Part shown: positions 9,284-18,306 of the stretch, one piece after another
Numbering within the stretch: the stretch's first letter is position 1
Layout of the letters: each line of letters opens with the position of its first letter
Source: Phycisphaeraceae bacterium
GTDB lineage: Bacteria; Planctomycetota; Phycisphaerae; Phycisphaerales; Phycisphaeraceae
DNA: 64,000 nucleotides
Direction: 5' to 3'
Assembly: GCA_028277745.1 (NCBI GenBank)
Contig: JANQFR010000067.1
Location: forward strand, 54,911-118,910
Program-made: the position numbers and the translations under genes
Notes under the pieces: generated by a model
What the model was told of the DNA's origin: nothing
The model's database searches: none
Seen by the model: the letters and a program-made list of their open reading frames with translations, nothing else

Positions 9284-10426
9284 ATGGCCCGGAAACTCCT
9301 GATCGCTGTGGTCCTGGTGTACGCCGCCGCCCTCTTTGGCGCCGGGCTGGCGCAACCCGATCCGGAACCGGCCGCCCCCTCAACCCAGCCCCGTTCAACC
9401 ACGGCGACGCCCCGGACCCGGCCGCCTCAACTCGTCGGCATGACGCTCAACCTTTACCACCTTGCCGATCTTCAGCCCGCCCGACAAGCTGTGGACGCCA
9501 TCGCCGCGCTCGGCTGCAACAGTCTGCAGGTCGTCACCCCGATCTTCCAGGACCACGGCGGATCGCCCATCGTCGTATCGCGGACCGGCCCCGGCTTTGG
9601 GCCGACCGACGCGCAGTTGCTCGAGGTCCTGCGGTACGCCAGGTCCAAGGGCTTCATCACCGTGTTGATGCCGCAGGTCAATTTCACCCGGCCGCGCGGC
9701 AACGAGTGGCGCGGCAAGCTGGCGCCCCCGCGCTGGTCAGTCTGGTGGGACAGTTACCTGGCCGCGCTGGATCGGTTCCTCACCCTCGCCGATCAGGCCG
9801 ACGTCGAGGTCTTCAGCATCGGCTGCGAATTGCTGAGCACCGAGAAACCCGAGCACCTGGATCACTGGCGCAGCGTGGCGGCCCACGCCCGCTCGCGTTT
9901 CGACGGCATGCTGGTGTATTCGACCAATTGGGACAGCTATCAGGACGTCGGGTTCTGGGACCGCGTCGATGCGATCGGCATCTCGGCCTATTACGACTTG
10001 ACCCGCGGTTTGATCGATCGCGCCCAACCGGCCTCGGCCGAACTCGACGCCCGCTGGACCGCCATCCGCCGCCGCGTCCTCACTTACGCCGCGAGCCAAA
10101 ACCGCCCGGTTCTCTTTACGGAATTAGGCTACCCCAGCCTGCCGTGGGCGTTGTCTAAGCCGTGGAACTACATCGCGTCACCCGAGACGCCGGCCGACCC
10201 CGCGGCTCAAAACGTCGGCTACGAGGCCTTCATCGAAGCGTGGGGCGATCTGATCATCCCTCCCAACGCCCGACACAACCGGCCGCCCGACCGCCGGGTC
10301 GCGGGCGTACTCTTCTACAAATGGGACCTCCACGCCAACACCGAAGCCGACACCGGCTACGGCGTCGCCGGGAAGCCGGCTTACCAGACGCTCAAACGTT
10401 GGCTCAACGCCGCGCCCAACCGCTGA
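9284..10426 (+). CDS. Secreted GH113-like / GTA-TIM-barrel glycoside hydrolase
   Basis: 380 residues. An N-terminal hydrophobic segment (about 4-23) looks like a signal peptide or anchor and is followed by a Pro/Thr-rich linker to about residue 48. The rest is a single TIM barrel of the clan GH-A kind. The likely acid/base is Glu182 in FSIGCELLSTE and the nucleophile Glu280 in LFTELGYPS; GISAYYDL lies between them. The pattern fits GH113-like endo-mannanase relatives, but the substrate is not certain. The gene sits between two strong hairpins, so it is probably monocistronic, and it converges on the GH5 cellulase gene. Confidence 0.75.
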   Translation: MARKLLIAVVLVYAAALFGAGLAQPDPEPAAPSTQPRSTTATPRTRPPQLVGMTLNLYHLADLQPARQAVDAIAALGCNSLQVVTPIFQDHGGSPIVVSRTGPGFGPTDAQLLEVLRYARSKGFITVLMPQVNFTRPRGNEWRGKLAPPRWSVWWDSYLAALDRFLTLADQADVEVFSIGCELLSTEKPEHLDHWRSVAAHARSRFDGMLVYSTNWDSYQDVGFWDRVDAIGISAYYDLTRGLIDRAQPASAELDARWTAIRRRVLTYAASQNRPVLFTELGYPSLPWALSKPWNYIASPETPADPAAQNVGYEAFIEAWGDLIIPPNARHNRPPDRRVAGVLFYKWDLHANTEADTGYGVAGKPAYQTLKRWLNAAPNR

Positions 10427-10457
10427 GCAGGCTCATGGCCCAACCTGCGACCACCAC

Positions 10458-10492
10458 CACGCCGCCGGATTGATCTCCAATCCGGCGGCGTG
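10458..10492. terminator. Bidirectional terminator between converging glycosidase genes
   Basis: A perfect 14-bp stem (CACGCCGCCGGATT / AATCCGGCGGCGTG) with a 7-base loop, 31 bases after the GH113-like stop and 56 bases after the cellulase stop. The symmetric stem could end transcription from both sides. Confidence 0.6.
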
Positions 10493-10548
10493 CTCGTGAT
10501 GGCTTGAGAGACGGCTTGATCTATCCGGGATCGTCCTCCGCTCAGTTA

Positions 10549-13500
10549 TCACTCTGTGTCGTCCGCCATGACCGAAACCACGCCGACCGCGTCGTCGAGC
10601 ACGCCGCCGTTGACATCGTAAAGCTCCAGCGTAAAGGTCTCGACCGGCTCGGCAAGCAGATCGCCAAGGATGGGGATCTGCACGACCGCGGTGGTCTGGC
10701 CCGCTTCGAATGTCAGTGTGCCCGAAACCGGCGTATAGTCCTCGCCGGCCGTCGCGGTATCGGCCACGGTGCGGTAGCTGACGGTGACCGCTTCGCTGTG
10801 CGCCTCGCTGAGTTGCACCGTCACGAAGGCGTAGGTGATCTCGGGCAGGGCGGCCTGCTGGCCGCCGGATGTCACCGGGAACTGGAACTGCACGGGCCGG
10901 AGCAGGTCGAGTTTTTCCTGGTTCAGCGTTCGCCAGTCGTCGAGCAGGATGCCGCCGGTGTCGCCGGAATTGGGATTCCACGACCAGAAGCTGTAGCTGA
11001 TGCCGTATTCGCCGGCCGCCAGATCGTTGTCGCCATCACCGTCGAGGTCACCCGCGATGTAGTCGATCATCTTCTGCATCCACAGCCGATCCGTTTCGGT
11101 ATGCAGATTGGAGCCGAACTCACCGAGCAGGACCGGCGCGATGCCTTCCTCATAAATGTAACCCCAGTTCTCGCTCCAGACCTCGGGCAGGTTGTCCGGG
11201 TAGCCCGGGTCGCTGAACCACGGCTGGTTGTAGATGCTCGCGGGGTAGGCGTGCGGCGAGTAGACGAGTTGACTGGGCTGATCCAGACGGACCGGATAGT
11301 CGCGGACGCCCTGCAGGTTGCCGCCCCACCAGTAGCTGTCGCCTTCGTAAGATTCGACGCCTTCGACAACAATCAGCAGGCTGGGATTCACCGCGAGGAT
11401 GGCGTTGCCAGAGCGTTCCGCGGCGAGCCGCCAGTCGGTGGCGAGGTCACCCGAGCCCCAGGTCGCCCGGCCGTGCGGCTCGTTATGCAGGTCCATCGCG
11501 ATGACCGACGGGTTGTCGAGGTAGCGCGTGGCGAGGTTGACCCACGTATCGATCCACGCCTGCTCGCCGAAACGATCGGTGTACCAGAGGTCCTCGCCCA
11601 GCGCGCCGATGCCCGCCTCTGAGCGGTGGTGGTCGAGCATGATGCGCATGCCGATCTGGTCGGCGTATTCGACGATCTTGTCGAGCACCTCGATCGACGT
11701 GAGGCCCCGAAGATCGGGGTTCTGGGCGTAGTTGATGCTGCTGGGCATGACGCCGGGCTGCATCGATTCGGTCGAGAACGGCATGCGGATCGTGTTGAAG
11801 CCCGCCGCCTGCATCTCGTCCATCATCTCCTGCCAGTTGCGCGTCCACAGGCCGTGGGCGACCATCGTTTCCGACTCGAAACCGAACCACGCCGCCGCGG
11901 CGATGCGGACGTTGTTGCCGTCGGCGTCGACGATCTGATTGCCCTGCGTGGTGAGGTAGCCGTCGGCGATGTAAGTCACGTCACCCTCTTCAACGGCCAC
12001 ATCACCAACAGAAACCCGCGGCGGTTCGGCGGGTTGGGGGTCTGGTCCGGGCGTCGGGGCGGGGGTTTGGTCTGTTATGGTCTGACCGTTGATCGCCACA
12101 TCGCTGATCGTTGCGCTTGCGCCGCCGGGGTCGGCCTGAAAACCGAAGCTCACCTCAACGCCCGCCGCAACGCCGGCGTTCCAGCTTTCATTCGAGATGA
12201 CATAACGGTCGCCGGAGCGTTCAACGATCTTCGCGTTCCAGATGTTGGTGATGTTGAACGGCGCGGTGAATTCGACCGTCCAACTGCCAAACGCCTGGGT
12301 TGAGTCATTGCTGACGGCAAACCCCGCGGTAAAGCCGCCGCCCCAGTCATTGATGATATTGAAGCTGAAACCGGCGTCGGGATCGTCGCCGGGCGTCGGG
12401 ACGGGGTCTGGATCAGGCGTAGGGTCCGGGTCGGGATCAGGTGTCGGATCAGGGTCTGGATCGGGCGCCGGGCCCGGGTCGGGATTGGGCGAGGGTTCGT
12501 CGAGGAACTCCATGTTCAGGCCGACCGGATCGCCGAACACCACCATGCTTTGGAAGTATTCGATAACGCCGGAGTCCGAAACGTCAAGGGCCGGCCACTG
12601 CGGATAGTCCCAGGTATCGTTCATGAACGGCTGCATCTGATCATGACTGAGCACGGTCAGATGATTGACGTCGTGGGCGATGGCCACGCCTTCGATCGAC
12701 AGGTACCCGTGAGTTCGGGAGTGCATCCAGCCAGCGTAATGGGGCTCCATCTTGAGGGTGTTGATGAAGGGGTCGGTCAAGCCGTTCTGCTGAATGTACT
12801 CCGCAAAGCCCTCGTGGTCGTACTGCTCGACGATGGCCATCACATCGGCGGGGTCGCCCAGGCGGGCGGTGCGTTCGACATCGGCCACGACCTGCGGGTC
12901 GAAGGCGGCGTCGCTCATCCAGCCGACCTTGGCGCCCTGCATCGCGTACCAGAGGCCGACGCCTTGGAGGTCGTTCTCCCAGGCCTGGCTGTTGTTGGTC
13001 AGTTGGTTGTCGAAGGCCCACGTGCCGACGTCTTCGACCGTCGCTGCGGACAGCCCGAGGAACGCGCGCAGCCCGTTGTACGCTACCAGCGCTTCGGTCG
13101 TAATCGCGGTTCGCCCACCGACCAGCCCGTCGTCGCCGGTGTGATCGCTTGCGGAGTGGAACATGCCCCAACTCATCAGGTCGATATAGTCGTCGTTGGC
13201 GGGGGGATCGGGGTCCGGATCGGGCGTCGGATCGGGGTCTGGGGCCGGATCCGGGTCGGGCGTCGGATCAGGATCAGGGCCTGGTTGTGCATCCAGCCCG
13301 TCAGCGATGAGCACGAGATCGTCGGCGTTGGTGTCGGCAGCGTTATTGACGATGAAGCCGAAGCTGATCTGCTGGCCGGGGTTGATCACCTGGTTGTAGT
13401 TCTTATGTTCGACGATGTAGTCATCGCCGTTCTGCGAAACAACATCGGCGTTCCAGATGTCGGTGATCTGTCCGTCGAGATCAAACACCACCTGCCAGTT

Positions 13501-13716
13501 GCGGATCGGGGTGTCCTGGTGGTTGGTCACGAGGACCTTGGCCTGGAAACCGCTGCCCCAGTCATTGACGACGTTGTAGTCAACGCTGGCGCCCGGGGCG
13601 GCGCTGAGCAGGACACGCGACTCCATTTGTTCAAAGCTGGGGGGTGACGCGGAAGTGGTTTGACGGTCGCGGCCAAGGCGCACCGATAGCCAACGTCGGG
13701 GGCGGGAATCACTCAA
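10549..13716 (-). CDS. Surface cellulase: LEPR-like motif, CBM2, unknown domain, CBM2, GH5 inside Calx-beta
   Basis: 1055 residues. Domains in order: LEPR-XLL-like motif FEQMESRVLLS (28-38); a CBM2-like cellulose-binding module (about 45-143); a PDPDP linker (146-172); an unrecognised domain (about 173-405); a second linker (409-444); a second CBM2 (about 448-545); the first strand of a Calx-beta domain (567-579); a GH5 cellulase (about 583-940) with acid/base Glu746 in LHNEPHG and nucleophile Glu866 in LLGEFGSN, plus a Ca-loop-like DLDGDGDNDLAAG; then the rest of Calx-beta (959-1053). The start is TTG, with GGAG 8 bases upstream. It should hydrolyse beta-1,4-glucan while attached to the cell surface; attachment is inferred from the LEPR motif. 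Confidence 0.85.
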   Translation of the reverse strand: MSDSRPRRWLSVRLGRDRQTTSASPPSFEQMESRVLLSAAPGASVDYNVVNDWGSGFQAKVLVTNHQDTPIRNWQVVFDLDGQITDIWNADVVSQNGDDYIVEHKNYNQVINPGQQISFGFIVNNAADTNADDLVLIADGLDAQPGPDPDPTPDPDPAPDPDPTPDPDPDPPANDDYIDLMSWGMFHSASDHTGDDGLVGGRTAITTEALVAYNGLRAFLGLSAATVEDVGTWAFDNQLTNNSQAWENDLQGVGLWYAMQGAKVGWMSDAAFDPQVVADVERTARLGDPADVMAIVEQYDHEGFAEYIQQNGLTDPFINTLKMEPHYAGWMHSRTHGYLSIEGVAIAHDVNHLTVLSHDQMQPFMNDTWDYPQWPALDVSDSGVIEYFQSMVVFGDPVGLNMEFLDEPSPNPDPGPAPDPDPDPTPDPDPDPTPDPDPVPTPGDDPDAGFSFNIINDWGGGFTAGFAVSNDSTQAFGSWTVEFTAPFNITNIWNAKIVERSGDRYVISNESWNAGVAAGVEVSFGFQADPGGASATISDVAINGQTITDQTPAPTPGPDPQPAEPPRVSVGDVAVEEGDVTYIADGYLTTQGNQIVDADGNNVRIAAAAWFGFESETMVAHGLWTRNWQEMMDEMQAAGFNTIRMPFSTESMQPGVMPSSINYAQNPDLRGLTSIEVLDKIVEYADQIGMRIMLDHHRSEAGIGALGEDLWYTDRFGEQAWIDTWVNLATRYLDNPSVIAMDLHNEPHGRATWGSGDLATDWRLAAERSGNAILAVNPSLLIVVEGVESYEGDSYWWGGNLQGVRDYPVRLDQPSQLVYSPHAYPASIYNQPWFSDPGYPDNLPEVWSENWGYIYEEGIAPVLLGEFGSNLHTETDRLWMQKMIDYIAGDLDGDGDNDLAAGEYGISYSFWSWNPNSGDTGGILLDDWRTLNQEKLDLLRPVQFQFPVTSGGQQAALPEITYAFVTVQLSEAHSEAVTVSYRTVADTATAGEDYTPVSGTLTFEAGQTTAVVQIPILGDLLAEPVETFTLELYDVNGGVLDDAVGVVSVMADDTE
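12385..12492 (-). repeat. Tandem repeat encoding the second PDPDP linker
   Basis: Degenerate short tandem units built on Asp-Pro and Thr-Pro-Asp codons encode residues 409-444 of the cellulase, between the unrecognised domain and the second CBM2. Such regions can change length by slippage and serve as flexible spacers between binding and catalytic modules. Confidence 0.75.
13201..13281 (-). repeat. Tandem repeat encoding the first PDPDP linker
   Basis: The same kind of Asp-Pro/Thr-Pro-Asp codon repeat as at 12385-12492 encodes residues 146-172, between the first CBM2 and the unrecognised domain. The two arrays are similar enough to recombine with each other. Confidence 0.75.
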
Positions 13717-13952
13717 AGAAAATACTCCATGAAAAAGGAACCAAGTGACGGCCGATACTCCATTTCGTCGGATCGGGTCCGAAGCCGCGGCAACATACCG
13801 GCCGCAACCGCCGTCACAAGTCCCTCCCTCACGAGTTGCCCAACAGTATAAACATATAAGACGGATTTTTAAAAGGTTTATTGTTGCAACTGACAGAAAA
13901 TTTAACTCCCCGTGGGCGGATCGGGAGCCGGAGGTTAAGTTGAAGGGTGCAC
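13717..13952. promoter_or_regulatory. Divergent intergenic region between the cellulase and an AT-rich gene
   Basis: About 236 bases that become AT-rich from 13845 on. The inverted motif GTTGCCCAAC lies at 13835-13844 and is followed at once by AGTATAAACATATAAG, which contains possible -10 elements for the rightward gene. On the other strand TATACT preceded 16 bases earlier by TTAAAA could serve the cellulase. A short possible reading frame (13745-14008) has no family features and was not called. Confidence 0.35.
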
Positions 13953-14447
13953 ATGCAAAAACTGCCCGAAAAAATAAAGTCTTTTGTGCTCGTCAGAGTT
14001 TTGATTGATTTTGGAAGGTTTCGTAAGTCATATAGTTATGGCTTGGATCGGCGCTTAGATGATGAGGCCAGAAAGCAATGTCTGAAGTATATAAGTTCCA
14101 AGCATGACAACAGCTTGTCAGGATGGGTGTTTTTTATATCAGTTACGAGTTTCTGCTTTCTGACTTCTTATGTGTTTGTAGAAATTTGGAGTCTTTTTTC
14201 GTTTTGGATCGGCGTCTTGCTCTTCCTCATTACGATGGCGTTATTTACTTTTATTGCCGGGAAGGTTTTTCGATATTTGTTGTTCCGTATCTGGGATCGT
14301 TATGTGGATAAAGACGGCATTCCGATCAATTGCCCGGAATGCGACTATTTGCTTCAGCATATTAATCGACATGATTCGATGCGATGTCCGGAATGTGGCG
14401 CCGTCATAAGGCGATGGAAATACATAGAAAATGCTGAAACTTCATGA
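13953..14447 (+). CDS. Small two-helix membrane protein with C-terminal zinc ribbon
   Basis: 164 residues from the ATG at 13953 (GAAGG lies 6 bases upstream; a GTG two codons earlier is possible). Two hydrophobic helices lie at about 54-75 and 80-103. The C-terminal part has CPECDYLL (about 126-133) and CPECG (about 147-151), a four-cysteine rubredoxin-like or zinc-ribbon module common in planctomycete membrane proteins. Function unknown. The gene is far more AT-rich than every neighbour and uses codons such as AAA, TTT and ATA that are otherwise rare here, which suggests recent acquisition or weak expression. Confidence 0.7.
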   Translation: MQKLPEKIKSFVLVRVLIDFGRFRKSYSYGLDRRLDDEARKQCLKYISSKHDNSLSGWVFFISVTSFCFLTSYVFVEIWSLFSFWIGVLLFLITMALFTFIAGKVFRYLLFRIWDRYVDKDGIPINCPECDYLLQHINRHDSMRCPECGAVIRRWKYIENAETS

Positions 14448-14626
14448 TGCGAGATAATGAAGATGAGGACGCGAACCACGGTTTGACCAGGTTCGTGCTT
14501 TCGGGCGCCTTGCGTGGCGCACATCTTCTACGACGCGACCAACCCGATCACGTAACAGGAGTTCGAGTGGAGACGCCAGCGGCAGTCCGCTGACCAAGGA
14601 GATCGCCCCGCCGGACTGAAAACGCA

Positions 14627-15946
14627 CTACCTGATTGTCCCCGCTGCGGCGAAGGCTTTTTCCGCGGCGGCGAGGGTCGTCTCCAGGCAGGCTGCGTCGT
14701 GGGCGGTGGAGACGAACCAGGCCTCAAACGCGGAGGGCGCCAGCATCACGCCTTCATCAAGCATGGCGTTGAAGAACGCAGCGAAACGGTCGGCCCGGCA
14801 GGTGAGGGCCTGCTCGTAGTTGCGGACCGGGGCGTCAGCGAAAAACACGCCGAGCATGGAGCCGACGCGGGTGACCTGGACCGGCACGCCGGCCTGGGCC
14901 GCGGCGGTGCGGAGGCCGGTGGCGAGGTCGCAGGCCGTCAACTCCAGGGACAGATAGGCGTCGGTGTCGCGGAGGACCTGGAGGGTCGCGAGGCCGGCGG
15001 CCATGGCGAGGGGGTTGCCGCTGAGCGTGCCGGCCTGATAGACGGGGCCGTCGGGAGAAACCTGGCGCATCAGGTCCTCGCGCCCGCCGTAGGCGGCGCA
15101 GGGCAGGCCGCCGCCGACGACCTTGCCGAGGCAGGTCAGGTCCGGCGTTACGCCGTAGAGCTTCTGGGCTCCGCCGAGGTTGACGCGGAAGCCGGTCATG
15201 ACCTCATCGAAAAGCAGGAGGACGCCGAACTCGTCGCAGAGGTCGCGGAGGCCCTGGAGATAGCCCTCCGCGGGGGGCACACAGCCCATATTGCCGGCGA
15301 CAGGCTCGACGGCCATGCACGCGATATCGCCGGCGTGGGCCTGCATCGCGGCGCGCACGGCGTCGAGGTCGTTGTAGGGCACGAGCAGCGTGTCGGCGGT
15401 GAGCGAGGCGGGCACGCCGGGGGAACTGGGCGTGCCGAGGGTGGTCGCCCCGCTGCCGGCCTGGACCAGCAACGCGTCGGTGTGGCCGTGGTAGCAGCCG
15501 GTGCACTTGATGATCTTGCCGCGGCCGGTAGCGGCGCGGGCCAGGCGGATCGCGCTCATGGCCGCCTCGGTGCCGCTGTTGACGAAACGCACCACCTCAA
15601 CGCTGGGGACCAGCTCGATCACCAGTTCCGCCAGCTGGGTTTCCAACTCGGTGGGCATTCCGAAGGTCCAGCCCTTGTCGATCGTTTTGGTCAGGGCGGC
15701 AGCGACCGCCTCGGGCGCGTGGCCGAGGATCAGCGGGCCGTAGGAGCCGACGTAGTCGACGTAGTCGTTGCCGTCGACGTCGGTGACGATCGCGCCCTTG
15801 CCGTGGGTGATGGTGACCGGGTCGCGGCCGACGGCGCGGTAGGCGCGGACGGGTGAGTTGACCCCCCCCGGCATGAGCTTGCGGGCCCGCGCAAACGCGG
15901 CGTCCGATCGGGCGTAACGGCTGGTTTTTTCGACGAGTTTGGCCAT
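14627..15946 (-). CDS. hemL: Glutamate-1-semialdehyde 2,1-aminomutase HemL
   Basis: 439 residues. A PLP enzyme that converts glutamate-1-semialdehyde into 5-aminolevulinate, the last C5-pathway step toward tetrapyrroles. Family features: MPGGVNSPVRAY at 25-36, FVNSGTEAAMSAIRLAR (121-137), YHGHTDALL, the cofactor-binding FDEVMTGFR (246-254) and the PLP lysine Lys275 in CLGKVVGGGLP. Full length, with a well-matched start. It is divergent from the OppF-like gene with 53 bases between starts. No other heme gene is adjacent, although an AhbA/AhbB-like gene is found at 50641-51780. Confidence 0.95.
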   Translation of the reverse strand: MAKLVEKTSRYARSDAAFARARKLMPGGVNSPVRAYRAVGRDPVTITHGKGAIVTDVDGNDYVDYVGSYGPLILGHAPEAVAAALTKTIDKGWTFGMPTELETQLAELVIELVPSVEVVRFVNSGTEAAMSAIRLARAATGRGKIIKCTGCYHGHTDALLVQAGSGATTLGTPSSPGVPASLTADTLLVPYNDLDAVRAAMQAHAGDIACMAVEPVAGNMGCVPPAEGYLQGLRDLCDEFGVLLLFDEVMTGFRVNLGGAQKLYGVTPDLTCLGKVVGGGLPCAAYGGREDLMRQVSPDGPVYQAGTLSGNPLAMAAGLATLQVLRDTDAYLSLELTACDLATGLRTAAAQAGVPVQVTRVGSMLGVFFADAPVRNYEQALTCRADRFAAFFNAMLDEGVMLAPSAFEAWFVSTAHDAACLETTLAAAEKAFAAAGTIR

Positions 15947-15999
15947 CGCGCGACAGTGTATCAGGATGAGCCGCGATCCGACCGGTATGATGGTGGCCG

Positions 16000-17052
16000 A
16001 TGATCGCTCCCCACGAAAACCGCCCGCTGCTGAGCGTCCGCGACCTGAAGACGTATTTCCCGGTCAAACGCGGGCTGCTGCGGCGGCACGTGGGCAACGT
16101 CAAGGCGGTCGACGGCGTGTCGTTCGACGTCAGGCCCGGCGAAACGCTGGGGCTGGTGGGCGAGTCGGGCTGCGGCAAGTCGACGGTCGGCCGGTCGATC
16201 CTCCGGCTTGTGCCCGTGACGGCCGGCTCGGTCGCCTTCGACGGCGTGGACGTGCTCAACGCCCACCGGCCCGCGATGCAACTGCTCCGCCGCCGGATGC
16301 AGATCATCTTTCAGGACCCGGTCGGCTCCCTGAATCCCCGCATGCAGATCGGCCGGATCATCGGCGAGCCGATCGCGGTCCACAAGCTCGCCAGAGGGAC
16401 CGAGTTGACCGACCGGGTGGAGCTGCTGCTGAAAAAAGTCGGCCTGCCCGCCGAGACGGCCCGGCGGTACCCCCATGAGTTCTCCGGCGGCCAGCGGCAA
16501 CGCATCGGCATCGCCCGGGCCCTGGCGCTGGAGCCCACGTTCATCGTGTGCGATGAGCCGGTGTCGGCCCTGGACGTGTCGATCCAGTCGACCATCCTCA
16601 ACCTGCTCAACGACCTGCAGGACGAGCTGGGCCTGTCGTACCTGTTCATTGCCCACAACCTGGCGGTGGTCGAGCATTTCTGCGATCGGGTGGCGGTGAT
16701 GTACCTCGGCCGGATCGTGGAGATGGCCGATCGGCAGACCCTGTACCGCAACCCGCTGCACCCCTACACCAAGGCCCTGCTCTCGGCCGCCCCCCACCCC
16801 GACCCGCTGGCGAAGCGTCAGCGGATCATGCTCCTGGGTGACGTGCCCAGCCCGATCAGCCTGTTCAGGGACGAACGGGCCGGCCAAGCGGCCAGTGTTG
16901 AAATGACCGACGAGGAGCGGGCTGAGATGGAGGCGGAGCGCGAGTCGGGCATCGAGATGATCCCGCGCTCGCGGCTGCTGGACCGGCCGCCCTTGGTGGA
17001 GGTCGAGGGCGAGCCGGGGCACTTCGTCTCCAGATCGGTGGAACCGGGCTGA
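16000..17052 (+). CDS. Oligopeptide/dipeptide ABC transporter ATP-binding protein (OppF/DppF type)
   Basis: 350 residues. The ATPase core is complete: Walker [10 protein letters not shown] (54-62), Q-loop [12 protein letters not shown], signature [15 protein letters not shown], Walker [14 protein letters not shown] and the switch histidine in [22 protein letters not shown] marks the OppF/DppF subfamily, which energises peptide import. No permease or binding-protein gene is adjacent, so it must pair with components encoded elsewhere. The C-terminal oligopeptide extension lacks the cysteine-rich GC-x-F-x-RC-P motif normally found there and instead carries an acidic stretch ([16 protein letters not shown]). 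The ATP-binding function is secure; the transported substrate is not. Confidence 0.87.
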   Translation: MIAPHENRPLLSVRDLKTYFPVKRGLLRRHVGNVKAVDGVSFDVRPGETLGLVGESGCGKSTVGRSILRLVPVTAGSVAFDGVDVLNAHRPAMQLLRRRMQIIFQDPVGSLNPRMQIGRIIGEPIAVHKLARGTELTDRVELLLKKVGLPAETARRYPHEFSGGQRQRIGIARALALEPTFIVCDEPVSALDVSIQSTILNLLNDLQDELGLSYLFIAHNLAVVEHFCDRVAVMYLGRIVEMADRQTLYRNPLHPYTKALLSAAPHPDPLAKRQRIMLLGDVPSPISLFRDERAGQAASVEMTDEERAEMEAERESGIEMIPRSRLLDRPPLVEVEGEPGHFVSRSVEPG

Positions 17053-17057
17053 GGTAA

Positions 17058-17077
17058 CGGCGGAGCGAGCTCCGCCG
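17058..17077 (+). terminator. Short hairpin after the OppF-like gene
   Basis: An 8-bp stem (CGGCGGAG / CTCCGCCG) with a CGAG loop starts 5 bases after the stop codon. There is no uridine tract, so termination is only a possibility. Confidence 0.35.
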
Positions 17078-17094
17078 CTAAACACACCCGATGT

Positions 17095-17123
17095 TTGAAT
17101 CGGATGACGGGGGGCGGTATATT
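17095..17123 (+). promoter_or_regulatory. Sigma-70-like promoter of the rpsP-trmD-rplS operon
   Basis: TTGAAT (17095-17100) and TATATT (17118-17123) are separated by 17 bases, close to the TTGACA-N17-TATAAT consensus. Start of transcription would be near 17130, giving a 5' leader of about 95 bases before rpsP. Confidence 0.6.
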
Positions 17124-17224
17124 GCTTGATTCTTCGCCCCGGCGACTGTCGCCCCGGCGCCCCGTCACGGTCACGCTGGACCCGCCCCGATAAGGGTCCG
17201 CACAGCCCCCCGGAGACACCCGAC

Positions 17225-17494
17225 ATGGTCAAGCTTCGTCTTCAACGCATGGGTCGGACCCATAAGCCCTTCTACCGCCTCAACGCCATGGACGCCCGCG
17301 CCGCACGCGGCTCACGCGTCATTGAGCACCTGGGCCACTACGACCCCACCATTCAGGACGAGGCCAAGCAGGCCACCCTCAAGGAAGACCGCATCAAGTA
17401 CTGGATCAGCGTCGGCGCCCAGCCCAGCGACACCGTGGCGAGCCTGCTCAAACGCAACAGCATCGACCCGACGCCGGGGAAGAAGGCCGAGTAG
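17225..17494 (+). CDS. rpsP: 30S ribosomal protein S16
   Basis: 89 residues. The start MVKLRLQRMGRTHKPFYRL is the signature S16 N-terminus, so the ATG at 17225 is secure. VIEHLGHYDP and the late YWISVGAQPSDTV also match the family. S16 binds 16S rRNA early in small-subunit assembly. It heads a translation operon and is followed 19 bases later by trmD. The rimM gene that commonly lies between them is absent here. Confidence 0.96.
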   Translation: MVKLRLQRMGRTHKPFYRLNAMDARAARGSRVIEHLGHYDPTIQDEAKQATLKEDRIKYWISVGAQPSDTVASLLKRNSIDPTPGKKAE

Positions 17495-17513
17495 ATTTAG
17501 CCGCAAAAGTCCT

Positions 17514-18251
17514 ATGCGCATCGATGTCCTGACCCTGTTCCCCGAGATGTTCACGGGTGTGCTGGGTACGTCGATCCTCAAGCGGGCGGCGGAGCCGATC
17601 GCCAACCCCGCCGATCCGGACGACGTGCGCGGGCCGGTGGTGAGCTACCACGTCCACGACATCCGCCGGCACACGACCAACAAGCACGGCAAGGTCGATC
17701 AACCGCCTTACGGCGGGGGCCCCGGGCTGGTCATGCAGTGCCAGCCGGTGTACGACGCGGTGCTGGCGGCCGAGGCCGAGGACCCCACGCCCGCCAGGCG
17801 GGTGCTGATGACGCCCCAGGGGACGCCGCTCACCCAGCCGATCGTGGAGCGGCTGGCGGGCGAGAAACGCCTGCTGATCATCGCCGGCCACTACGAGGGC
17901 ATCGACGAGCGCGTCATCGAGGCGCTCGAACCCGAGGAGGTCAGCGTGGGCGACTACGTCCTCTCCGGGGGCGAGCTGCCGGCCATGGTGCTGATCGACA
18001 CGGTGGTCCGGCTGCTGCCGGGGGTGCTGGGCGACAGCCAGTCGGCCGCGCACGACAGCTTTTCGCCCGGGGCCCAGCGTCTGCTGGATCACCCTCATTA
18101 CACCCGCCCGGCCGAGTGGCGGGGGCGGGCGGCGCCGGAGGTGCTGCTCTCGGGTGACCACGCCCGGATCGCGGCGTGGCGCGCCGAGCAGGCCCGCCGC
18201 CGCACCCGCGAACGCCGGCCCGACCTGTTGGACGGGCGGGAATCGACCTGA
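17514..18251 (+). CDS. trmD: tRNA (guanine-N1)-methyltransferase TrmD
   Basis: 245 residues. It methylates G37 of tRNAs reading CNN codons with S-adenosylmethionine, which prevents frameshifting. The N-terminus [13 protein letters not shown] is typical. The trefoil-knot SAM site is visible in [15 protein letters not shown] and [28 protein letters not shown] lies at about 62-73. The ATG at 17514 is followed by this canonical sequence, while the longer reading frame runs back over rpsP. Co-transcription with rpsP and rplS is expected. Confidence 0.96.
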   Translation: MRIDVLTLFPEMFTGVLGTSILKRAAEPIANPADPDDVRGPVVSYHVHDIRRHTTNKHGKVDQPPYGGGPGLVMQCQPVYDAVLAAEAEDPTPARRVLMTPQGTPLTQPIVERLAGEKRLLIIAGHYEGIDERVIEALEPEEVSVGDYVLSGGELPAMVLIDTVVRLLPGVLGDSQSAAHDSFSPGAQRLLDHPHYTRPAEWRGRAAPEVLLSGDHARIAAWRAEQARRRTRERRPDLLDGREST

Positions 18252-18306
18252 TACACTACGTGACTCGCTGACGCGAGCCCCGAGTCCCACAGCCGGAAGA
18301 CCCACC

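Noticed and set aside
12385..13281. Tandem arrays that might suggest CRISPR
   Set aside because: They are in-frame Asp-Pro linker codons without unique spacers or cas genes.
13745..14008. 87-codon frame before the AT-rich gene
   Set aside because: No family features, it overlaps the promoter-like sequence and the beginning of the better-supported gene.
14442..14627. 61-codon minus-strand frame between the AT-rich gene and hemL, and a faint RHS-like reading on the plus strand
   Set aside because: Both are short, with no signal and only a few residues of resemblance; treated as non-coding.
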